A DNA stretch of 64,000 bases, taken from NCBI RefSeq assembly GCF_963678635.1, contig NC_087063.1, forward strand, positions 65,214,471 through 65,278,470, in the 5' to 3' direction. The translations under genes and the position numbers were made by a program. Shown here in pieces: positions 42,639-52,408 of this stretch. Below the pieces are notes generated by a model that saw nothing but the letters and a program-made list of their open reading frames with translations, was not told where the DNA came from and ran no database searches. This DNA comes from Symsagittifera roscoffensis. Its lineage: Eukaryota; Xenacoelomorpha; Acoela; Convolutidae. How positions within the stretch are numbered: position 1 is the stretch's first letter; the number at the start of each line of letters is the position of its first letter.

Positions 42639-44440
42639 GCCGCCAACTTGGATCACTACACCGATCAAATTCCCACCCAACCAATCTTACCTCTCCAATC
42701 CCAATAATACCACTTTTTGCTTTTCCGCCACCCGATTTTCCATCTAGTAATGTAACATCAGGCATGAATTCCGACACTAATTCACACATCTCAGTTTTAT
42801 ACTCCATCTCACAGCTAAATAACCCGAATATTGAAACCCCCGATGAATTCGCCGACTCAGAACTATCCCCATCCAATAATTTTCATAACTCTTCTAATTT
42901 TTCTCAACCCCCTTTTCAACCCATATTATCCAATAACCCTGACCCAATTACTCCCACACCCTCTTATGCTTCCCAAGTTACCCCAACCTATTCCTCATAC
43001 CATTCTGACCAATCATCTCATTCTCCAGACACTCCCCGAATCTCCCCAGAGCTAGATAATTTTATTACCCTTCAACAACAACCCTACCACCTTAATACCC
43101 CAACCATAAACCAAATCTCCTCCACAATAAATTCATCCAACCCCCCTACCCCTACACCCTCTTCAACTTATACTGAATCACTAGCACCATCATCCACATC
43201 AACTGAATCTTCACTCAACACTAATAGAGCTTACCGCACTTTTAAAAGAAAGTTCCCCAACCATCCTTTCCCAGCAAAACCAGGAACAGCCCGTGAATAC
43301 ATCAACCACCCCAAGCATACTAACACAAAAGAATTTTTAGCCATCACCTTACCCTCATTCCCACAATACACCTTAAACACCCCCCACGACACTAACGAAA
43401 CACGCAACTTCGTAGATGAATACGTTTTAATGCCTACTCTCTCTTGGACCTCATATTATCATTTCACTAACCCTCTTTGCTTACCTTTATCTAACACTCA
43501 CATCGATATAGAGCGAAATACGGACATGCTATATCGACTCACTACACCACTAACCGCTAGACAATTTACTTACGTTGGATATAAAAAATCACTAAAAACA
43601 CACACTGCACCTAGAGCTAACGAATATACACTCGAATACTATGATCACAACATCATCAGAGCTAACCAAGATCAATTCTTAGACGACGATCGCTTCGCTA
43701 ATCCACAAATTACTGAGAAATTTTTCATCAAGACACCATATATATTTACACTAAACATCTTCGACCGAAAGTTTGATCACATTATTTCAGAAGCACTAAT
43801 AGACACACAAGCATACGAAAGTTTCAAAGAACGCTTCCAAATATTTTCACTAACCTTTCATTTCCTTGCACCACACGAAAGAGATTTACACTGCTCACAC
43901 GATATTATGTTGCGCACTAAACAAACCCACACATATAGTTATTATCGCTTCATCCAAAATCACTTTGACCTACACACACCCTCTAGACAACCACACCATC
44001 GTTTTCAATTCATCAATTCAAAATACACTTCACCGTATTTCCTAAATTTCACATATTGTATTAAAGACACTAACCTCCATGGTATTCTTCGTAATTATGA
44101 CCCCATAACCCAAATGTACATTTTCTGCCCCATCACCAAGACCTTCAACGCCGAAGAATCCCGACCCTTCCTTATCCCGCACGAGTTTGTACAACCCATA
44201 GAAATCCCAATTTTAGAATTCATCCACAACACTAAATTCAATCACAAATTATATAACTTAATCCAAAACACACCTTATGAGTTTGCAGTTGGCACTGAAG
44301 AACTAACCACTATTAAGGCACTTCAATTGCTTTGGCCACTGCTTCAGACTAAAAATATCATCCGCATCTTAGCTAAACTACTAACAACTTCAGAACTAAT
44401 TCACGACATCTTCCCCCACGGTTTTTTCCCCGACGACTAA
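42635..44440 (+). CDS. ORF after envelope, unknown
   Basis: 601 codons from ATG 42635, overlapping the envelope stop by 4 nt (ATGA), so coupled translation is likely. Residues 1-195 are P/S/T/N-rich and likely disordered. From about 200 to the end it looks folded, with RTFKRKFPNHPFP, YVLMPTLSWTSYYHF, DIMLRTKQTHTYSYYRFIQ and a helical C-end. Sense strand is notably C-rich here compared with gag-pol. No signal peptide or membrane span. Not a family I know. A candidate intron starts right after its stop. Confidence 0.6.
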   Translation: MSRQLGSLHRSNSHPTNLTSPIPIIPLFAFPPPDFPSSNVTSGMNSDTNSHISVLYSISQLNNPNIETPDEFADSELSPSNNFHNSSNFSQPPFQPILSNNPDPITPTPSYASQVTPTYSSYHSDQSSHSPDTPRISPELDNFITLQQQPYHLNTPTINQISSTINSSNPPTPTPSSTYTESLAPSSTSTESSLNTNRAYRTFKRKFPNHPFPAKPGTAREYINHPKHTNTKEFLAITLPSFPQYTLNTPHDTNETRNFVDEYVLMPTLSWTSYYHFTNPLCLPLSNTHIDIERNTDMLYRLTTPLTARQFTYVGYKKSLKTHTAPRANEYTLEYYDHNIIRANQDQFLDDDRFANPQITEKFFIKTPYIFTLNIFDRKFDHIISEALIDTQAYESFKERFQIFSLTFHFLAPHERDLHCSHDIMLRTKQTHTYSYYRFIQNHFDLHTPSRQPHHRFQFINSKYTSPYFLNFTYCIKDTNLHGILRNYDPITQMYIFCPITKTFNAEESRPFLIPHEFVQPIEIPILEFIHNTKFNHKLYNLIQNTPYEFAVGTEELTTIKALQLLWPLLQTKNIIRILAKLLTTSELIHDIFPHGFFPDD

Positions 44441-44443
44441 CAG

Positions 44444-44522
44444 GTAAGTATGAATTAAATGAATATAACTAACTAATTAAAATATTAAAAAACTCACCAT
44501 ACTTTATTCATGTTTTCTTTAG
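44444..44522 (+). other. Candidate 79-nt intron
   Basis: CAG/GTAAGT donor at 44441-44449, just after the TAA of the 601-codon ORF; branch-like AACTAACTAATT at about 44467; pyrimidine-rich TGTTTTCTTTAG acceptor ending at 44522. All signals fit a short spliceosomal intron. It could serve a spliced RNA whose other exons are not known. Confidence 0.5.
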
Positions 44523-46058
44523 ATTTTTAGCCTTCATCCGACGATCACCTACAAAAACCACAAAAGACAAATAAAAATCGCAAATTTCATCAAACAGATT
44601 TCAAAAATTTTATTAATCTCTTACACTTATAAATTTATAAATTTAATACCAATGCAGTAAATTCATTTCTAAAATTTTCCCCACAAGCAGTAAATCTAAT
44701 TATGATGAAAATTTGTATCTTAATATTCCCCCATGACTAGCAGTAAATTTCTAAATTCTATGTAGTAAATTAAATAAATGCAAATGCAGTACTAACCTTT
44801 TGATATTTTCATTCATTCGCACAGAAATTCTATCCACACTCGCACAGCTCGCCCACGAAGAATTGTTTAAAATAATGAATTTCAGTTTCAAGTTTTCACA
44901 CTCAACAACTCTAACATATAATAACATGTTTCAAACTTTCCTTTAACCCGGTTGGAAAGGAATCATATACTAAACAAAACTAACCAACGCAGCTTACTAA
45001 ATACCACAAATCATAGTATAACAGCATGACTAAGAAAAGGAAACCAACGGTACCCAAACCGGATTAACCCAGTTTAAAACTGGATAAATTATTCTTTTGA
45101 AGACTATTATAAAGTCTAAGAAAGAAATAATAAAACACAAAAAAGTCAAAAGACAAACCCATACCACAAACAATTTGCTTTTTGGAAAAAGTACATAACC
45201 AACAAGACATAAGTAAGACCACAACAAACCCAACATAAAACGTTGTCACATAACAGGACCCCTCACAAAAACCGCATGAAATCATACTCCCACTCCTGGC
45301 CTAACCCACCAGGAAGGACGTCCTGAGCATGCTCTATAGCCGGCCTAACCCACCGCGCTACATCCACGCTTTGTGACCACACCACTATTTTTAATAAGAG
45401 CTACTCAAGTGTGAGTAACTCTTCAAAATAACCGAACTAAAACAAAAAGCTTTTGTGAAAACAACTAACTAAAATCATTATTAAAAAATATTAAACTAAT
45501 AAAAGTTTTATAAAATGTAAAATCACATGATGCAATATATAGATCAGAATACAACACCAAGGACGAACATCAAAAGACAAGACGACCCCACTACACTCGA
45601 GAGAGAATGACCAACTACAATCGATATGCCGCTCACAATCACAACTCAAAGGATTTAGAGTACGACTTGACCTCGCAGAAAAGGACTTCATTGAACTAGA
45701 CCAATGACCACCTCGATGTTCAAGTATACGTACAGATCCGAGTAACCAGGCATCCCCTCCACGCACAATCTCCACGCCATTCCCAAACTAGATCATACAC
45801 AAAAGAAGTTCTCCACGCAGAACAGAAAAACCTGACATAGCAAACCATTCTGAAATCAGATTTGAGTTTGTTGCAAAGACGTAGTCGTTGTCACTAGAAG
45901 ACACAACGTCTTATGTCTCTAACTCCAGCTTCCTGGAACTTCCCTAACAAAAGAGGAAACGGAAGAAAATTATGATGTTCGCCAAAAACAAACGTCCATC
46001 ATCCATCCTTCGAATTGCAGAAGAACTATTCTAAAAAACTCTGTAAAACCCGGATGGG
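44523..46058 (+). other. 3' untranslated part of young element
   Basis: About 1.5 kb with no supportable ORF. It contains several GCAGTAAAT-type repeats (44655-44790). It ends in CCCGGATGGG before the LTR, which would be the polypurine tract, though it is short and contains a T. Confidence 0.55.
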
Positions 46059-46466
46059 TGGAACCTGATCTAAACTACATTTTATGATTGGATAAATTAA
46101 ATGTTTTACCAATGTAAAGTATTTAATATTAACCAATCATGATCCATCTAACTAACAACCCACTTATTTGTAAGTGCTGAAGTTACTTGTAATTTCAGCA
46201 CCAGAGAGATTTGAATTTAACTTAGAAATTAGTTGGACTCTCCCGAGCACTTCAGCAGCCGCAATAAACCAGTATACCCTAGATCTATTGAGCCTAGCAG
46301 AGACTAGTTAAACAACCTGAGACTAGATAGTATAAGAGTAAGATTAGGATCGGTATTAGACTAAGAAGTTGCACGAATCTATCCGGCCGAAAATAAGATA
46401 GCGTGACGAGCAGACGGTGTACCCTATCCGAAATTACTCTATGAGTTACACTTCGGTCCTAACTCA
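46059..46466 (+). repeat. 3' LTR of young element
   Basis: 408 bp, no difference from 27540-27947 found by eye. Near-zero divergence marks a recent insertion. Confidence 0.92.
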
Positions 46467-46470
46467 ATAG
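46467..46470 (+). repeat. Target-site duplication ATAG, right
   Basis: Pairs with 27536-27539. The accessory frame of the giant element continues from here: ATA GCG TAC. Confidence 0.9.
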
Positions 46471-47435
46471 CGTACATCCCGTTTCTCAGTGAAGACATAC
46501 GCGATTACTTCTTTGATTACGAGCAAGCAGCATTGCTAGGATTCTGGACGTCTAGAATTGCGACAATAAGAAGCGCTGCTAATCCGCAGACCAAGCTGTG
46601 GCTAGTCTTAGAAGAAAAAGTAGCTGCACCTTCCGTGCCAGAATCCGACAAACGAGTGGAGTTTGGGTTGCGATTCTGAGAAGAATTACTGAGAACGAGC
46701 TTGATGGTAGTGTGGGAACTGATGAGACCATCGTAGTGCCCTAGTCCCAGTGCTGATTCGATACTACAGGCAACACAAGATGTGCAGAGGGAACTAAATG
46801 CAGACTGTAATCTGCGTGATCTTAATATTATCTATAATGTGATGACAACGGCCTCTAAGAGCAACGGGGAAGACAAAGTGGAGTTGCTTGGCTGGGGACC
46901 AGAAGACTGGGTGAAACCTGGTAGCTGTCTGGCAGAAGTCTGTGTACTAGAAGGTCACGTTTGTGGGAGTATAGATTGCGTGAAAACCCTGGAGAAACAA
47001 CACAAACAGTTGACAATATTGTTTGGGAACATTGTGATGAAAGCGAAGACGGAAACGAAATTGATCGCAGATTGCCATGGAGGAACCGAGGTGAATCTAG
47101 TGACTGCACTAGGAATCTACAGTATGTTTGGTTCTTTAGAGTCACTATTGAATCTAGAACAGAAACATGAGATGGTCACGGCCATCAGTGTAGAAGTGTT
47201 CCCAGGAGTTTTGCAAACTGAGCAAAAGCACATAGGAAAATGGAGGGAAGCGATCGAGGCGGAAATGAACATCAGGCACAGTGAAGATTATCGCAGGCCA
47301 TCGGGAGCGCAATATTTGGTGGGATTGACATTAACTCCAATGTGCAAGAGCAGATACTCAGTGCATTTTTTGGCTGTGGATGTAAAAGTACGAGAACGAT
47401 CGTGGATCAAGCCTTCTCAGTGCCAAAGTGTGTAA
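46467..47435 (+). pseudogene. Accessory ORF of giant element, resumed after insertion
   Basis: One frame from 46467 to 47435 with a TGA at 46677 and a TAG near 46734. It joins in register with the frame ending at 27538. First part: YIPFLSEDIRDYFF and LLGFWTSRIATIRSAANPQTK. From 46782 (GTG) 217 codons are open, with ETKLIADCHGGTEVNLVTAL and a helical run. No family recognised. Near 47325 the reading moves to the next frame. Confidence 0.6.
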
Positions 47436-48043
47436 GACTAGCAAGAATGTCGGAAAAGACATATGAATTACTGTGCAGAATATTCTCGGCGGTCTCAGAG
47501 AGAACTAAGGAGGAGTTAGAATCGATACTGGGAAAGAATTTCAATGGATACGTCAGTGGGAACTTCAGTGACTTTGAGAGACAAAAACAGAGAGGATCAA
47601 CCATTAGAAATTACAATAACAATACAGTAGATGAGAATGATGAGGTGCACCGAGTGATGATGGAAGTGGAACCACTACTGGAAGCTTCGTGAAAGCGTAA
47701 CTGGAGGAGCATCATTTTGACACATGACGAGTTTCCTTGCCATTGCTTGCTACAAACATGGTGGTACCCCGAATGTAGTAACCTGGTGTTGATCTGGGAC
47801 CCTGGAGAGCTGCTCTCCATGGGCTTACCAGACTCATCACGGCCCATAACAGTAGTGATAGTGGGAGTTATGATGCCGATACGATGGCTGGAAGCTCATG
47901 TGAAGGAGAACAATAGACAGGGGGCACCAACGCGAGAACAATTGCAGAAATTGGATTGTCTAAAAGATTTAGATCTTTTTGAGAAAATGTGCAAGATTCT
48001 GAACATTCCGATGGAAGTGAAAAAGATATGGGCAAGGAGATGA
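47325..48043 (+). pseudogene. Accessory ORF of giant element, continued
   Basis: One frame from about 47325 to 48043 with a TGA at 47690. First part helical (KTYELLCRIFSAVSERTKEE, DFERQKQRGSTIRNYNNN). Second part has strands (LVLIWDPGELLSMGL, PITVVIVGVMMPIRWLEAH) and a helical end. Unrecognised. It appears to be the same long protein. Confidence 0.5.
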
Positions 48044-48075
48044 CTGATGCCATGGTTTAGAGCCAACATGACTGC

Positions 48076-48649
48076 ATGGTTGATGATTATGCCAAGAAGC
48101 ATATGTCGAAGCACGGCAGAGTGTACAGTGTGTATCAGCTGGACATCGGGGCAGGAGCTTTCAAGCGAGCTTCCGTGACTCATCGGAATGCAGTGACCAC
48201 CGCTGTAAAGAGAATTTCCAGGACAAGTGAACGTAATGGAAGAGAAAAGGAAGAGATGTTGAAGGAAGATTTGGAGAGAAACGTGACGTTGTGTCTCCAC
48301 AACAGCTTCTGCAGGAACAGAGAATCTAACGTGGATCCCCTACCTTTTTGTAATCTTATTGTAGAAGAGCAGAAGTGTTGGAGGACTGCCTCCAACAGCG
48401 TCAGAATAGCTACCGATGAGTTGCAAGACACAGAGACTGAAAGTGCAGAGTCAATGTCGCAGGAGGAGAAGATGGAGCATTGACAAATGGCCGAAAAACA
48501 AGATGCGAAAAGAAAGAAAATTAGAAGAATTTAGAAGTTTTAGAACTTCTGAACGACGAAAAAAGAGGAAAAAATGGAGTGACGAAAGAGAAGAATTGAA
48601 AACTCAGAATTTTTTCATGTGTGTGACAAAAACTCAAGTGAGAAACTAA
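48076..48649 (+). pseudogene. Accessory ORF of giant element, C-terminal end
   Basis: 48076-48483 (starting VDDYAKKHMSKHGRVYSVY) and then 48416-48649 in another frame. The last 50 residues are strongly basic (NKMRKERKLEE, SERRKKRKKWSDER), a likely nuclear-localisation or RNA-binding tail, and mark the probable end of the protein. One frameshift lies between the two pieces. Confidence 0.5.
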
Positions 48650-48685
48650 GCAACCAAGTTGTAATTGAAAACTGAAAGAAAACAT

Positions 48686-49422
48686 TTAGTTGAGTTTTGA
48701 ACGTTAAAGAATTTGTTGCATTTATAAATTTCTATTTTGATTTTAGTTAGTGGCTTTAGAGACACTTACTGTTTATTTAGAAAGGCTTGAGTAAAAAGTA
48801 TATTTAAATATTCTAGCCTGCATGATTGTTTTTAATCAATTAGGACAACTGATCACTTTGTGGTGACATGAAAGGCTTGGGTAATCTCTCGAAGAGGGAG
48901 ATTGTTTCATTAGTCTTTCTAACCACAGAGTTTTTTAGTTTTAATATTCAGGACCAATAACAACTGAAATTTCCGAAGGTAAGAAGCATAGTAGGATAAT
49001 TTTAGCTCGTTGGTTGGCAGGACTGTCCTGCAAACTAACACCTTTTAAAACCTAGGAGAAAAAATTTTAAATCAGGGCGTTGGCATTGGACGTCAGAAAA
49101 AATGTTTTATCTTGAATCATATCCTCAAAGTGTAGATTGGTGAAAGAAATTGGAAAGCTATAGTAGTGTAGTATGATGCCATTTATATTCTGCAGTGAGT
49201 CAATATGACGCGGATAAAAATAATTTCGTGCATTTTGTATTTCTGTTCGATGACTCCACCAATTTCTGTACCAATTTTACGAACATTGCGAAATTCAATG
49301 GGGACATTGACCGGAATGTCCGGGGAGTATGTGACATTAGACCAGAATGGACAAAATGCAGATTCGGCGATTTTGAATAGTTAGCAGCTAACCTTCCGAA
49401 TTGACGGTTTTGAGAGATTTGT
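48686..49422 (+). repeat. 737-bp repeat, copy 1
   Basis: Nearly identical, without gaps, to 54908-55644; I count about two or three differences. It contains an imperfect hairpin GTTGGTTGGCAGGAC / GTCCTGCAAACTAAC near 49010-49041 and another AATCTC / GAGATT near 48883. A 61-codon frame at 49195 starts with GTG and is not supported as a gene. No clear target duplication or terminal inverted repeat. Confidence 0.9.
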
Positions 49423-49766
49423 GACGTTATTGAGACGATAAGTCAAACTGTGAAGGCTAGAATATACTGGTAATTTGGATTTTTAAAATTTCGAACGATG
49501 ACGTTATATTTCTGAGAAACGTCAAAATCGGCCATTTTGGAAGAAATCCAGAATTAAGACACAACAACAATAGTTGCAACGGCGACAACAACTAGAATTG
49601 CGATAGAAAAGCAACAAAGAAGCTAGCAGAAATAGCGGAGACCGTTCCGAGTTGCAACGATTGTGTCGATACAATCGTTGCAAGGCCGTTCACAACAACG
49701 GTGAAGGGTAGAAAGACAGCCTTCCGGAAAGCAGAAAAGGGTGTTATTTCCCCGGATTCAGGGAAC
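49423..49766 (+). other. 3' untranslated end of giant element
   Basis: No gene. It contains a perfect 13-bp stem hairpin at 49652-49683 and a purine-rich stretch (GGAAAGCAGAAAAGGG) shortly before LTR B that may include the polypurine tract. Confidence 0.55.
49652..49683 (+). promoter_or_regulatory. 13-bp perfect hairpin
   Basis: TTGCAACGATTGT, loop GTCGAT, ACAATCGTTGCAA. About 85 bp before LTR B. It could be an RNA processing or packaging structure; function unknown. Confidence 0.6.
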
Positions 49767-50222
49767 TGAAATCCTTTTATATAAACTTTTAGGTTCCCTA
49801 TTATGTCGTGAACTGAATTTATTTAACATCTGAGTTCATTTTCCGACGATGAGAAGCTAGGAGTTAGGGGGAAAGTGTTGATCCATCTTCGACGGAGATG
49901 ATGATTTCTATCTACTGAACAAAAACAATAGTAATATAATAAATAGTAGTAGCCCTGTTTTTAGGAGTGACCTCGTCGTCTGGCGATACTGAGACCCAGC
50001 CATGAGCTCACTAATTTTGCATGAAATCAAGTTAATTTCAGCGTTCTGGTCGAAGCCGGAGAACAGTTACGTTTTTGTCGACCCGATGTTGAAAAGACCA
50101 CTAAAAGAACTGGCTTTGGTAGAGACGGTGAAAAGCATGTAGAGCTCTGTTTAGACGTTGGCCAGTCGTCTTAGAACCTAGCTTTATTTTCCGTCGATAT
50201 GTACTTCCGGGCGAATGTTACA
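49767..50222 (+). repeat. LTR B (3' LTR of giant element)
   Basis: 456 bp, TGAAATCC to ATGTTACA, about 95% identical to LTR A with short indels (for example extra CTAGGAGTTA). TTTTATATAAAC near the start is TATA-like. Its divergence from LTR A shows an old insertion or an exchanged LTR. Confidence 0.8.
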
Positions 50223-50735
50223 CTTATGGACAATCGGATTTTTTTAAATCGGATAACTATTGGATTTTTTTTATCTTTAGCTGATTTATAAAAATCCCAC
50301 TATCCGCTTATCAAAGGGTTAGTTCAGTCCCCTAAAGTCCACAAAATCATTTTTTTGTTACCTTTACGCTGCATCGAGATAAGGAAAAAACAACAAAGAT
50401 TGTACATGTTGAAGAAATTTTTGCTAAAAAGTAAATTTCGAACGTTTTCGCAACTATGTGCATTGTCAGGATTTTCACAATAAACTAATCTAAATGACAA
50501 TAAAACATCAATTTACAAATGTTATTCACAATAACTCACATAAAATTTGGTTCTAAACCATCATGATAAAAAATTAGCCAATCACAGTTGACCTCTAAAT
50601 TACTAATAAAATTAAAATACTTTTAACCTCTAAAGTTATTTAAACATTTTAAAATTAGTTTGTCTGGAAGTTTCTGAGTCATAATTTGGATTTAGACATA
50701 TACGTTTTAAATAAAAAACCAAAAATACTTTGGGA
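50223..50735. other. AT-rich stretch, no gene seen
   Basis: Just outside LTR B. Runs of T and ATCGGAT-like repeats at 50230-50275. Nothing recognisable. Confidence 0.5.
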
Positions 50736-51445
50736 CTAACTTTTCAGTGTTAACTCCCTGCTCCTAAACTCATCGCGCGTGTTCAAGCCCGGTTTCTCTT
50801 TCCTGATAAGTATTGCCTCTAATGTTTGCAATTTTGTTTGGTTGTTTGATCTATCTATAATTTTCCAACAAAGATCTGCGCTATTTCCCTCAATTTGGCA
50901 TTGCTGAAGGTGGAGGCCTACCGGTGAGTCTGCTTTCTTATGTTCCACAATTTTAGTGGTCAAATCTCGAACCGTTTGTCCGACATAGGTGGAAGTGCAT
51001 CCACTACACGACAGTTTATAAACCACTCTTGGCTTGAGGTCATTAGAAAAGGCTGACTTCAGTGATGGTAAACATGATTCTAGTTTTCTTGTGGTGAAAA
51101 CCACTTGAACGTTAGTTAATTTTCGTAACCTGTTAGCAAAATATTGGCTCTGGTTACCTCTATATTGCACCATCAGCATTGGGGCTTCCCATGCTTTGGT
51201 GATTGAACTGACAAACACCTCTCACTATCCAGGGGCTTGCCCTTACCCTCGATGATCTTGCACAAGGCGTCTGAATCCACCTTTGCGGACCAATTTTCAG
51301 GGTACTGATTTGTCAGCCATTGCGCCCTATTAGTTTCCCTAGCCTTATCAAATTGCTCCCAGCTAGATGTACTCCTAAAAACCCTGTGTACAGTGCCTTG
51401 GATAACACTACGCTTATACTGAGCTGGGGCGCAGCTTCTATAGTT
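50736..51445 (-). pseudogene. Penelope-like element fragment with GIY-YIG domain
   Basis: On the minus strand. 51445 to about 51215 gives the RT-to-endonuclease linker (YKRSVIQGTVHRVF, NQYPENWSAKVD). After a break the open frame 51218-50736 holds YFANRLRKLTNVQVVF, then the GIY-YIG-like nuclease VVYKLSCSGCTSTYVGQT with R in TVRDL and EH in KIVEHKK. Penelope-like elements join an RT to a C-terminal GIY-YIG nuclease. The RT core is missing, so this is a truncated 3' end, as often seen for such elements. Confidence 0.75.
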
Positions 51446-52408
51446 CAGTATAGTCCCTGTATCTGTTGGTTTTTGATACCAACTGTAAGTTACACGCTGT
51501 GTACATGTTGTTTTTCCAATATCGATAACATGCTTTATTAGTCTAATATATTAGCCTAATTCTTTTGATAAACTTATTAAATAGTTTCATGTGATTTGAT
51601 ACGCTGATAATGGTACGCTTGTAAGAAGAAGGCCCGGTACGGGATTTTAGAGACAAGCTCGTCAAGCAGCGATACTCGATCTCTACCCGGACATCTCCGC
51701 CGGAACCTCCACCCGTGAAAAACCAGGTTGTAATCGCTCTCATTTCTTTTTTTAATTTGTTTTTGAAATCCATTTCTCTACAATCCAATTTACAATCTAT
51801 TCTTTATCTTGTTTTGCCTCTTTTGTACCCTGTTTAGTGAATGTCCGTGCCGAAGTACAGGCCGAAGTGGCTACCCAAGTGGAGTAGGAAACTGCTGGTA
51901 ATAGGAACCTCAAGGACCAAGTACTGAGCCCCAAAGATGTCGGAGCCACGGTTCACTCGTACAGAGGTGCAAAAACAGTCGACCTTGCCGCTACTGTCTC
52001 GCGCTACCCCTCGCAGAAACTGAACTGTGTTACTATAATGGCCGTATTTAATGATAACTCATCTACGGTTTCAGACTTTGCTATTGATTGGAGATTTTTT
52101 ATAAATTCGATAATTCATAAGTTTAACCTAAATGTGCTACTTATACCTAAAACCATCCTCTGTCCAAATAATCACTTCACAAACAGAAAACTTGGTGCTC
52201 TAAATGACTCTTTGTTTTGCCCTATTTTTACATTTAACCATTCAAGAGTCCGAATTAGTTCCCCAATCTAAACGTTAATTTTAATGCTAATATGTTTTGT
52301 AAAGATGGTATTAATTTTTCTTTTTATGGTAAAAAAGTTTTCATTTTATTGCTCGCTCAGCTAACCTGTATATATTCACCATAAATTTACCCTCCTCGCT
52401 GCCATATT
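51446..52408. other. Unassigned stretch
   Basis: No supportable gene. A 77-codon plus-strand ORF at 52038-52271 (AVFNDNSSTVSDFAIDWRFF) looks protein-like, but I do not recognise it. It may be a piece of another element. Confidence 0.4.

Larger units (their letters stand above)
27540..46466 (+). mobile_element. Young 18.9-kb Ty3/gypsy element with envelope gene
   Basis: 18,927 bp with 408-bp LTRs that are identical by eye, TG/CA ends and an ATAG target duplication. Inside: tRNA-type primer site, long leader, two ORFs before gag, gag-pol, envelope-like gene and a further ORF. The sense strand is A-rich and G-poor throughout, unlike the flanking giant element. The element is two to three times longer than a usual gypsy element. 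Most frames are open over long distances; the clear lesion is a frame offset in the integrase C-terminus near 37305. Confidence 0.92.
6455..50222 (+). mobile_element. Giant Ty3/gypsy-type element (about 24.8 kb without its insertion)
   Basis: It is bounded by LTR A and LTR B, which are about 95% alike. Between them are leader, gag, pol in the order protease-RT-RNase H-integrase, then macro domain, coiled coil + SGNH hydrolase, and a very long unknown frame. An 18.9-kb element with its ATAG duplication (27540-46470) is nested inside. Removing it leaves about 24.8 kb, several times a usual gypsy element of 5-8 kb. I see no other LTR or target duplication between pol and the accessory block, so I take all of it as one element; this is inference. 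All long genes are broken. Confidence 0.65.

Noticed and set aside
49195-49380. 61-codon ORF in the 737-bp repeat (also 55417-55602)
   Set aside because: It starts with GTG, is short and has no domain. Identity between copies follows from the repeat itself.
50736-51218. Homing endonuclease of a mobile intron (GIY-YIG)
   Set aside because: The upstream linker (YKRSVIQGTVHRVF, NQYPENWS) is that of Penelope-like elements.
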